Origin: Henricia sp. BOLD:AAB3569
Lineage: Eukaryota; Echinodermata; Asteroidea; Spinulosida; Echinasteridae
Length of the DNA stretch: 64,000 bases
NCBI GenBank assembly: GCA_037783545.1
Contig: JBBELK010000454.1
Coordinates: forward strand, 1,984,001-2,048,000
Direction: 5' to 3'
Made by a program: the position numbers and the translations under genes. Position 1 is the first letter of the stretch. Every line of letters starts with the position of its first letter. Positions 22,401 through 32,800 of this stretch are shown in pieces. Below the pieces are notes generated by a model. That model saw nothing but the letters and a program-made list of their open reading frames with translations. It was not told the origin of the DNA and did not search any database.

Positions 22401-23102
22401 ATGCTTAGGTTTTGCTGTGGTAGGTCACATCTGGCTGCTGGCGTTATACTTGAACATGTACGTATGTTATCACCGAGGGATAAAGATGACTTTAAGACAG
22501 TATCTTTGTTACAAGTCTCGCCTACTTCTGGACTAAACCGCCTAATGCGCTTGTTACTGTTCGAGGCTGGTTCATCTCAACTTGTACGCAAAGTCCCGAA
22601 CCAAAGTCACGAAGTGTTTTGGTGCAAGACTTCAGAAGACATACTATCGCTACAGTTTTATCTCCGGTCGGTCCATGAGGAGTTGCTCAACGAGCTACAT
22701 TTCGATTTTGAATGTCAGTCCTATGACCAGATGAAAGTCATCTTTGATGTACTTTTTAGTGTCGACATAGGTTCAGTCGCCGATGTAAAGATTAATTATC
22801 AAGTGTCTAAACACGCCGAGAAGGAATTTCGCTACTTGGCGAAAAAACTCAAATTATTCCAAAAAAAAGGCACTCAATTTATATTGGTTGTATTCGGCAA
22901 CGAGGAACATGGTTTTGATTCGAACGTTTTTTACGAACGTCTTGAATTTCTCAGTCATATTCAATTATACGAGCGCGGGTCCGTGACCGTTACTCCTCTA
23001 CCGTGCCGATGTCTTGTTGAACCCGACCCCATAGACGGCCGAAGTGTGGAGTGCGACGTGCCATTTGGCTCTGAACTATCATGTCCGAAAAAAGTACCAT
23101 AA
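19446..23102 (+). CDS. NLR-2: membrane-anchored NACHT ATPase with N-terminal amyloid-like motif
   Basis: Exons 19446-19566, 20198-20302 and 21106-23102 (740 aa), with the same phase-1 GT-AG structure as NLR-1. The N-terminus carries VVIGNVSGSQLNFNI (about 23-37), with whole-codon indels relative to NLR-1. Exon 2 encodes a hydrophobic segment (about 50-71). The NACHT has Walker A GGAGYGKST (174-182), LLDGFDE, VLVTTRP and HLSFQEYCAAYYL. Identity to NLR-1 is very high through the helical domain and lower in the C-terminal about 250 residues. The stop comes earlier than in NLR-1, and the last about 40 residues differ (for example CRCLVEPDPIDG). A 1.8-kb transposon begins 42 bp after the stop. No LRRs. 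An immune-type STAND ATPase role is inferred from the family. Confidence 0.85.
20507..20948. mobile_element. 442-bp piggyBac-like MITE in NLR-2 intron 2
   Basis: Flanked by TTAA on both sides (20503-20506, 20949-20952), with the terminal inverted repeat AGTTGCAYTGCCCGTGTTT. NLR-1 lacks it and shows the single empty site ACCATTAAAATC, which defines the insertion exactly. Inside is an inverted stretch of alternating GTACATGTGCGC-type sequence. A second copy lies at 47285-47692. Confidence 0.9.
20985..21065 (-). other. tRNA-like sequence in NLR-2 intron 2
   Basis: The minus strand reads GCCCGCTCAGCTGGCAG...GAGAGC (D-arm/A-box-like) and CTCGGGTTCGAATC (B box). It sits about 40 bp before the exon 3 acceptor, as in NLR-1, so it predates the duplication. 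The 3' side of the T stem and the acceptor stem do not pair well; a pseudo-tRNA is most likely. Confidence 0.5.
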
Positions 23103-23144
23103 TTGCAAAAGTACGGGGACACGGTTGAGTGATTTTTTTGTTTA

Positions 23145-24917
23145 GGGCGGGTTCACACTACACTATTTTCATCCGTCAGACGTATACGTTACATCCGTTG
23201 TCCGTCCGTCCGTCGTGTAGCCACACGTCAAAACCTATACCCAGCACGATATGTGGCAGAGGGACTCCCCCCTAACGCCCCTATACCTCAACACACTCTT
23301 CCCTTTCGTTGAAGCGACGGTCACAACCCGCCGTGCGTGTTTTAGTCCGTACGTTTTTTGGGGAGGCCACGGCCGCCGCGTTTTTCTGAAAACGTGTGGA
23401 GGGAGTGGCAAGAGCAGGGAGGGTGTACGTCAACGCACGTCACCCGCACGGTTGCGCAAGGTGTAAGTACGTGGCCCGCACGCCACGCCTGGCCGTGGGC
23501 GGTTGCGTGCATCGTACGTTGCGCAAGTGGTAAGTGAGTTGTACGTGCTTACAACGTGCTTACAACGTACGATCTCCGTGCTATTGCCACGTTATCGTAC
23601 GGAGGCCGTACTTACACGTGCTGCTCACGTACGGTGTCCTTACTCACTCGCATGTTGTAAGTGCGTGCAGGTGCGATGAACGTGAGTTTCCGCCCCATGT
23701 CGGGGGTGGGGGGGAGGGGGGGGGGGGGGGGGGGGGTTATATATAGAAGGACCTTCCGAGGTTCTCCAGAAGTCCCAGCTGCTGCTGCCTCGGATTTGTA
23801 TATATACTGCAGAAATCAGTGCACACAACGTGCGTTGTAAGTGGGGAGCACGTGCTTCCTCGGTACGGTCCACGTGAGTTCTGCGTGCTCATTTGACAGT
23901 TGAACTGGGGAAGTGCCGAGTAAGCAAGGACCACGCACTTATCACGTGCGCAGCACGCACGTGCTAAGTGCGCCGTCCGTAGAGCAACTGACCGTGAGAA
24001 AAATTTTAATTTAAAATTTAAACCTTTAAAAGACTCACGGAGTCAGTGCGTTGTGCGCTTATTGGCTGTAGAGGGCACGCGCGTCACCCGTACTGGGGGT
24101 GAATCCGTAGCCCGAACGCAGCGAAAGTTCCTCGTGCACTAAAAGTGCTGCGGCGTGTCTGCGTGCTCCCAAATCCGTACTGAGGCGGTACTCACCACGT
24201 ACGGATCTCCACGTTTTCGCAAGTAGACAGCACGCACTTGCAAGTACGGTGGGTTGGGACCGTCGCTTAACGCACCAATCCCCCCTTAAAAACTGAAAGG
24301 AATTCTTTGGAAATTCCTTGGATGTTTGAGACACAATAGGGGAACAATGGTAGGGGGAGTCCGTTTGCCACATATCGTGCTGCATATGTCAAAACGGATG
24401 AGTTGAATTTGTTCCAGATTCTGTCCGTTTACGTACGTCTTAGCTTCCCCAGCGGTTCACACTATCGACGCATCCAACCAACCGCATGCGGAGCTGAACA
24501 AAACACACGCGCCGTTTTCATCCATTCCTTATGCGAGCAAAGCTAGCTCAGCCATACATTCGAAAACAAAGAATAAATCTACCACAGGATTTTTTTTCAA
24601 ACAAACCGCTTTAAAAAAAATCATCATGTGGTGGATGTATTTTAGTCGCACTGTTGTAAGTACAACGGCCTTGACGGATAAAAAATCGACGGACAAGTAG
24701 ACCTCGGATCAACACTTCCGTCATCCGTCAATTCGACGTATGAAACGTTCGGATACGTTGATTTGTTTCGACTCGACGTACGTAAATGAAGCTGATCTTT
24801 GAGACGGTTCACATTGAAAACGCATCAACGGACCAAAAACTGACAGACTGGAGACGACGTACGTAAATTTTACTTTTTACATCTGACGGACAAAAATAGT
24901 TCAGTGTGAACCCGCCC
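23145..24917. mobile_element. 1773-bp non-autonomous DNA transposon, TTA TSD (PIF/Harbinger-like)
   Basis: Ends GGGCGGGTTCACACT and AGTGTGAACCCGCCC are perfect inverted repeats, flanked by TTA (23142-23144, 24918-24920). The empty site is preserved next to NLR-1 (TTTTAGAGACAATTG). TTA/TWA duplication fits PIF/Harbinger. No transposase. The interior is unusually rich in CACGT/GTACG words and contains a second inverted pair (CAGCACGATATGTGGCA at about 23245 and its complement near 24375), suggesting a nested element. There is a G-only run near 23717-23736. Confidence 0.8.
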
Positions 24918-24996
24918 TTAGAGCCAATTGCCTTGGCAACCACCAAAAGATGACGTATTCACTTCGGCAGTTTATTTCGCTGGGGAACAAGCGACA

Positions 24997-25601
24997 TAGA
25001 CTGAATCCCGTCCCCATAGGGCGCTTCATCTTGATCTAGTGCATACCGTGGCCGAGTGGTATAGGGCCATTGACCCGCAATCGTGGATGAAAACTTGGGG
25101 TTGCGGGTTCGAATCCGGCTGCGGTACCTGTGCCCTTGGGCAAGGCACTCAACCACACTCGCTCCATCCTTCGGAAGGGATGAAAAGCCGTTGGTCCAGT
25201 GTGTTAGATAATGGTAACGCACTCTAAAGATCCCAGAGCATTCTTTCGTAAAGAGCAAGGGGATATTCCCCGCCCGGTGTCTCTGGGTCATTTCTAATTC
25301 GAATTCTTCATGGGTTTCCTCACGCTTGCGAGTGACAGTGCAATGAGCACTATTGAGGAATCCTTGGTATGAATACCAGAAAGAAATAATAATAATAATA
25401 ATAATAATCTGTAATTGGTCGTCTTTGCGCATGCGTATTGTGTTTTTTATATTTAAAAATAATTTAAATATAAAATGTACTTTATTTACATATCGATTGG
25501 ATATGTATGTCAACGCAAAATCTGCCCGTCATGGCTGCCCTTTACCGATCCCTATATTTTCGCAATAAGCGAACCAATCTATAGGGATTGGGAACCAATC
25601 T
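24997..25601. mobile_element. Mutator-like MITE (TAGAYTGGTTCCC ends) interrupted by a SINE
   Basis: Terminal repeats start TAGACTG and end GGGAACCAATCT(A), flanked by CAAGCGACA/ACAAGCGACA on both sides (TSD 9-10 bp). The same element without the SINE occurs at 31382-31706. It lies in the 3' flank of the second duplicated block; the NLR-1 flank has the empty site. Confidence 0.8.
25038..25406 (+). mobile_element. tRNA-derived SINE with (AAT)n tail, full-length-like copy
   Basis: The head contains an A box (CCGTGGCCGAGTGGTATAGG) and a good B box (GGGTTCGAATCC), a Leu/Ser-tRNA-like start. A conserved core follows (CCTTGGGCAAGGCACTCAACC, CTCCATCCTTCGGAAGGGAT, GTTGGTCCAGTGTG), with a tail of about eight AAT units. 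It is inserted in the surrounding MITE with a short ATCT duplication, and the intact MITE at 31.4 kb shows the unoccupied site. A degenerate relative is at 3596-3812. Confidence 0.85.
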
Positions 25602-26099
25602 ACAAGCGACAAAAATCTTGTCGCCTCTCTGGACACGACGCCGGCAGTGCATTGCAGGCATTCAAATGTAAACGGTGCGCAGATTGTAAACACGTGCGTG
25701 CAGTGTGATACATGTACTCGGTAATGCTGGCCGTGTCCGCGTCGGCGATTGGCTGCTATTTAAAGCATACAGGAGATCCGTTTCGTTCACGTTGGTCAGC
25801 ATGCATCACTGTTATTAATTTTAAAAACTGCTGAGTAAATAAGATCGTCGCCAGAAATTTTAGTAGGAATTGGACAGTCATAAGGAACAGAACCCAATAC
25901 AATTTCTGGAAATTTGAAAATACCTATAATTTTGATTTTGGAAAACATTACGTTATGACCTTTGACTTATGTTTCTATTTGCCAAGTCGATGGTTACTGT
26001 ATTGGACCTTAGTGTGTGATATATTTAGGTGATGTCATCATGACAATACTTAATTTAAACCTTTTTCAACACTCCATTTAAACCTTTAACCTCTGTCCT

Positions 26100-26939
26100 C
26101 AGTGGCGGATCCAGCCTTTTTTTGGCTCTTTGGCCGCCCATACATTTTATCGAGAGTGTCCCAGTAATAGTCATCCTGAGATCTCAGGGAATTTTCACTC
26201 TGCTAAGCGACGTTACAATGCCCTGGGGAAATCCACGCAAATCTGTGGAGTAAGGCGGCCGTTGCATTTAGCAAACACACGCCCGAGCCATTTTGATTTA
26301 ATCCATTTGGTAAATGTTATGCCGAAAAGAAACGATTTATATACTTATGAAGTATAGCCAATGACGTCATTTTAAAGTCGCACACTTGTCAAGATGCGTA
26401 CTCTTAAGTTTTAAGTTCATACCATGTTCCGTTTTTAGCTAGGCCGCTTTTTGTCAAAAATCCATTTTTGAAATTCGTTTCAGAGAGCCTGTGAGAGTCA
26501 GAAGCAGTCGGACTATACCAAATCTGCCATTCTCATGAAAATAAAACTTCTTGAGCTGATCTAGACAGATACAGTGAAAATATCGACAGGATAAATCCCC
26601 TGGAAAAATTGTCAAGTTAGAACTATGTTCTTAGTATAGCTGTATTTCGTCTCCGGACTTGGTGCATCTCAAAAAGTGTTTCTAACCTCAAAAGATTAGA
26701 AACATATGGCTTCGACACCTATTTGAACGTTCACCCTGTTTAACATATAGGGCCAATATATTTGGCGGATTCGGGGGGAGGGGATTCTGAGGGGATTCTG
26801 AGGGGGGCCGCCTAAATTGGGGGGAAAAAGTGGGGGTGGTGCTGCAGGGAAGAGAGGGGAAGAGGGAAGAACGCAATCCCATTCATAAATGATATGGGAG
26901 TATTCAGGTAACAAAAACAAATGTCTGGATCCGCCTATG
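26100..26939. mobile_element. Possible hAT-like element
   Basis: Starts CAGTGGCGGATCCAG and ends CTGGATCCGCCTATG, an inverted pair with two mismatches. It contains the rearranged repeats shared with 14.8-16.4 kb and a G-rich stretch (about 26770-26860). No matching 8-bp TSD was found, so the pairing of these two ends is tentative. Confidence 0.35.
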
Positions 26940-28076
26940 CAATAGGAGGAATCTTGGCAAAGAAACTGTATACTGACGAACTAAAAGAGAAAATCTAAAA
27001 ACAAAAGAGCATGAACCCAAATCCACGGTATTTTGAAGAAAGAAGAAAAAAAATACTGTATATATATATATATATATATAGCGCCTCTTGCAGACAAGAC
27101 ACAAATGGGCAATCTTTTTACCTGCTGTGCAATCTTGTATTATTGCTTCATCCATTGTGTTCAAATGAACTGTGTTTTTATTGTTTTTAATTCGGATTTT
27201 TAATGTTTATTCTGTAACTACATTATCTGTGTACATGTACTTGCCGGCCATGTGCATTGATAATTTTTAATTCTAAAGTGTGTTATTGTAAAAAAAAATT
27301 TAAAAAAGTAGGAATGTATAGAAAATCAAAGGCATTGGTCAGTCATTTTTTGACCAAGTTGCATGCATGGTAAACATTCCGCAGACATGTGTAACATAAT
27401 TATAAAGATGGAGGAATATTAATTTCAACCTTCAGTATTCTTCACTTGTTTTCATCCTTAGGATCTTTTTTCGTAGCACCCTGCAGAGTGGCTTTAGCGT
27501 TGTTTGTGGTGGAGGCACCGACGGTTTGACATTAAGTAATATTTATCTCTTTTTCGTGGCGAATAGAATTACTAAAGTAATAAAGATAAATAACTCCATA
27601 CAATGTGACGGTTAAAAGTGTGTCCAATATGGTATATGACCTCAATACACTTTGATCGTTGAAAGTTGTTTTCTTCGCATCACAGGCCTATACATGCATT
27701 ATTAAATTACTTAACAAAACTGCTTGCTTTTATGTGACTGTGTTTTTCAGGGCGCCAGCGCTATACTTACACAATAAATTAGCCTAAAAAGTCTAAAGTG
27801 AACTTATTTTGATGCTTGTCTAATATCGCTTGTTATTTGGCGGGAATTTCCATAGTAACACGCGTCACAATTCGTATAAGACGGTTGATTAATCACGTCT
27901 AAAAACTAAGACTTTTCACTCTTGGTCAAAATGTCTATCATGATTAACTGGTATTGACATCGAGTGCAAGCATATATACACGATGTTGGTTCAGTGTGTA
28001 ACGTTAAACATTAATCATATTCAATCTTGATTTGGGAAATTGAGACATTTTTGGTGTTTCGAAGATTGATTCATAC
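26940..28076. other. No gene recognised
   Basis: AT-rich sequence with a (TA)n microsatellite near 27058-27080. Short ORFs only, with no family similarity that I can see. Confidence 0.5.
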
Positions 28077-28379
28077 TTTAAAGGAGCGTTTTCAGATTTT
28101 CCCAAAAAAATGGATTTCGTTTTAAAAATAGGCTAAGAATCATATAAAATGACTCCCTAAAACATGACTTCACAATCTTCAATTTGGATGTGGAAGCAAA
28201 AAGATTGGTGTATACTGCACTGCGTTATGTAACCAGACATTGGTGTTTTGTTTAACGATATCCTTGAAAATTCAGAATGGTAATGAGAAAAATATGACTA
28301 AATGATATGGTATCAAAATCTCAACACCCATTCAAAAAATAGAGGTTCAAAAATGTGATCTGGACACGCTAATTTAAAA
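28077..28379. mobile_element. About 300-bp MITE with TTTAAAGGAGCG ends
   Basis: Begins TTTAAAGGAGCG and ends GATCTGGACACGCTAATTTAAA. The right half is closely related to the ends of the 1281-bp element at 62638-63918 (GTGATCTGGACAC, TATCAAAATCTCAACACC). Related material also lies at 33421-33800. Confidence 0.6.
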
Positions 28380-28444
28380 CCCAATAAATCATTTGCAGAT
28401 ATTTTCTTTACCAATTTCCAGGAATTACAGCAACATAGTAAACT

Positions 28445-28542
28445 CACTATGAACATCTAACAATGGAAATTGGGCACACACCATTGTTACTAACAATGGG
28501 GTTACAATGAACATGTAGGCCTACATGTTTTTGCTCATAGTG
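28445..28542. mobile_element. 98-bp CACTA-type mini-element, copy 1
   Basis: Ends CACTATGAACATC and GCTCATAGTG, with the 3-bp duplication ACT on each side. The interior has repeated AACAATGG words in inverted order, giving a hairpin. A near-identical copy lies at 29982-30073 with a different 3-bp duplication. Confidence 0.7.
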
Positions 28543-29881
28543 ACTATCCTGCAGAAATTAAATGTTACGTCTACAGACACGGTTTCTTTTGAATATTTCA
28601 TACAACTATTCTCATTTAGTAAGATTTCGAATCATTCTAAATTCAACGGGCCTTTTAAAGCGAACGGTTGAGAATGCAGCCGGCTAGGTGAGCGTGCCGT
28701 AGTGAGCATGCCGAGTCACACCCCATATTATAAGGCCCGTTATTCAACGTCACTGCGGAGTTTCACTAATATTTTCTGCCCATGCACCATTTGTCGTCGG
28801 GCAAAACGGAATTAAATCACGAAGGATAACTGAATTAAGATTCAATTTATCTACCCTATAGTGTTCGGCATTTGTGGATCACAGTCAGGGGTTTTGGGGG
28901 TTGAAAGTAATCACAATTGGACTTGCAAATTAATAGCACAAAGTTATCTTCTGCATGGGTGAAAATTTGGTCACTAAATTAAACCAAGCACAATAAAGTC
29001 AACGTGATGCTATATGGGTCTTTCTCATGAAAGTTGTTGAGACACAAAATGTGACATTCCTTTATTTCCACAAGACGTCATTTATAGTTTAGAACGATGT
29101 TGCATAACATGTTTGCTTCACATGTTTTGAGATACTTTTGGCGCCTTTTGGAGCAATATAATACCGTCTATAGTTGATATAATGGTGGCTGTGGACACCA
29201 TGTCGGTTTAGCCTATTTTTGTTGAATTTGAAATTAGCACACAGTTCTCGACCTAAACAGCCCTTTGTATTCTGGATTTATATGATTCTAACTAGAATGT
29301 TTGTTTGGCTCAAGAATATTTATTTTTAAAAATGTGACAAACATTTGCACAAAATCCCATTTCGTTACACATAGTGGAGGCTTTTAATTTATCTCATTCA
29401 ACAGATTATACATGTATGCCCCGCCCCCGCGGATTGTATTGACCAATCAGTGTCAAGGACATTTGGACTACTGCGTCTTATTTACATATTTATACAAATT
29501 AAAACATTTCTTCCTCTATATGGTATCCTATATTTCAAATGAATTTTTTTTTATATATTATTATTACTCTTTTAGATTTCCGGGATAAAAACACGACAGC
29601 TTCAACCCGCACATTTTGCTCATATTACTTCAGACGCGCATGACTGCAAAATAATTACAAACCATTTTCCCAAATTGTTCATAAGGCAACACTTGACGTG
29701 TGATTATACCAGTAATTTCTCCATGACGAAATGAGAAAATCGAACAGGCTATTTTGTGCGTAGACCATTTCGTTTGACTTCGTGCTGTGGTTCTATTACT
29801 GAACCAAAAATTGGTGCCAAAAATTGGATTTGTTTTTTTGTTGTTGAACAAAGTTGGGAGAGGGGTGTGCCGGCCACCACC

Positions 29882-32800
29882 ATGGATCACGGTAAGATTA
29901 CTAAGTTTATATAAATGCCCAATATATCATTTGAAATATAAAACTTTACACTGATTCCTGAAATAAGGGCATAACATATCTCACTATGAACATCTAACAA
30001 TGGAAATTGGGCACACACCATTGTTACTAACAATGGGGTTACAATGAACATGTACATGTTTTTGCTCATAGTGTCTATAATGTTGGCAAACAGCCTCGGA
30101 AAGTCAAGTTTGACTGACGATTTCTCTTTTGTTGCAAAAAAATTTTCCTTAAATTTTATATAATTGGAAAGCCCTGTTATTTCTCTTTACGATGATGTGT
30201 CATTCATTATGGTTAAGCAATTGGGGTAAAATGTTGGGTCACTGCAAATGCTAAAATGGCCTTTAAACTTGCTAAAGATATTTATTGTACATAAAAATAG
30301 TATTGTCCTTTTCAACTTATTATTAAAGTTTGCATTTTCCCTTTACAGGACGGTGCTGTAATTTTTTTCAAAATTAAACTTGAATGGGCAAAGTTTTAAG
30401 TCATGTTGAAAACAGTTCATTGTTTTGAAAGACAGTGGAAAACTGAGAAACTAACCGACAATATAAGGCAAGATTTCAAATTCCAGACATGTACAATTTA
30501 CACGGCGAGAAACAGTTGATTTCACAATTTTTTAAATCTTTACGTAAACTTTTAAATGCGAGCACGGTTTTTGTGTGAAGCGAATGCTAAAATTGAGTGT
30601 GCACAATCATTTGAAAGCCAATTTCAGTAATACTCATTTCTTACAGAAAATACCATTTAGGACATAAATGGTGTTTGTTACCGTTGCTGTCAACACTTTA
30701 GTAAGGTTTTTCTAGTCAACCCATGAAGTAAAGTTTTGGGATATTACAAATGATACAATGGCCTTTAAAACGAATCAAGGTGTTTTACTCATAACACAAC
30801 TGTAGTAAAAACTATGGTCCAGTGAATAAAGATGATCATTTTTTACCCCTTTGTGGTAACAGGTCGGATAATTCAGGGCCCAAGATACATCCTTTTTGCG
30901 GTGTTAATGTGTTTACCTGCCGTAGCCGCCTGGGTAGATCTAGCACCCGTGTTCACAGTCGAGGAAGCAGTATACCCAAAGCAGTATATCGTTGTTCTAG
31001 AGGTAATGTTACATTTTGTGACCCTCCATATTGTTGTCACTATATGCATTGTATGAGTCAAAATTGTGGAGATTTTAGAGCTAAAAGCTAAAAACGTCGA
31101 AACAATCCCGCGGCAAATGCCTCAACACTTTTAGTGAGAGAGTGCTTTTAGTGAGAGGGTGCTCTTAGTGAGAGGCTGTACCCCATGACAATATTTTTCT
31201 TTTTCGGAAACATGAAGAAATGCATCAAATTCCCCACTGTATCTGGTATTAAAATGTATCTCATGATCCCCTCTAGTTTGATGGTTTTTCAAATAGAAAC
31301 CATGTTTACAGTTGGAACATCACCGAAATCATAAATAAAATTCTTGACAACCTTCCCATATTTCATATCATGGATAGAGGATAGACTGGTTCCCGTTTAC
31401 ATAGGAGAATATAGGGACAGGTAAAGGGCGCTTCATCTTGATCTGTGATTGGCCGTCTTTGCGCGTGCGCATTGTGTGTTATATATTTAAAAATTGGCGA
31501 AGCCCTTTGCTTTATAGGCAATGTACTTTATTTGGATATGTTTGACAGGCACGGCCGGGTTACAAATGTCAATGCAAAATATGCGCACTCACTAAAAAAA
31601 TAATAATAATAATAACCACGTAAACGGGCAGAATTCTACCCGCCATGGCTGCCCTTTACCGATCCCTATATTTTCGCAATAAGCGATGGGATCGGGAACC
31701 AATCTAGGATAGAGGAATTTCAAATTGTCATCGAAAACTAGGGTCTCGGTGCTTCCTTTTGTGATAAAATTTGCAAATGAAAAGACGCGTGACGTAATAG
31801 AATAGCTCAGCATCTGAAACGAGGCTGCCAGTGATCATTTGAAATTTGTCAACTAATGATTATGATTTCCACTCAGGATCACGAGCCGGCAAAACAATTT
31901 ACAGATAATTTCAGGATCCAATCCCGAAAATTAGGCCACAGCGATTGTACGATTCTGCATACGTTTAACACCGCCCTCAACGGCTTTGTCACGCAAGCTT
32001 CCGGACTATGCCTCGAAAGGGTATGTTTTTCAAGGATAATATATATTTTAAAAATACAATTAAAAATAAATACATAAAATAAACCCTGTTTAAGTAATTA
32101 AATGATGGTGTTTGAAAAACCATGTTGGGAATTGAAGTACTATATCATTTTAAAAGAAATTCATGAAATTGTTTGCGCTATTGATATTTTTCCAGAATGC
32201 TTTCACAAAATAAAGACTTATTTGCTTCGTTTTCTGATGCAGATACGAAGGCATAAAGCTGTTCGATTTCTTGAAGAGGACAGTCAATTTAAGGTCATGC
32301 CCTTTGACAGTGCCCTTCGTAACCCCGGATTCTGGTCGTCTCCCGTAAAATCATGGGGTCTAGATCGAATAGACCAGCGAAATCTTCCACTGGATGGAGT
32401 CTACCAACCAAACGGTAAAAATATGGGGGGGAAAATCTTCAGTTTCCGGTTCTTTTCAAGTTTCAAAATTAAAACACTTCAGTTATGCTCAGATATATCA
32501 TAAAGACTAATTCCGATCGCTATGTTTTACATTGGGGCAAAAATATTGATATATAAAAGTCAATTTTCAGGCCAAATTTTAAGCAGAAAACTTTCTGAAA
32601 TACTTTTATTTTTTTCTCGCTATCAAAGCTATATTTGTAGCGATTATTTTAATTATTTACTTAATAATTTTTTTCTTTAGGAGATGGCGAAGGTGTTAAT
32701 GTTTACGTCATTGATACGGGTATACGAACGACCCACGAAGATTTTCAAGGCCGAGCAAAGATTGCCTACGACGTTTTTGGAGAAGATGTAATTATTATTA

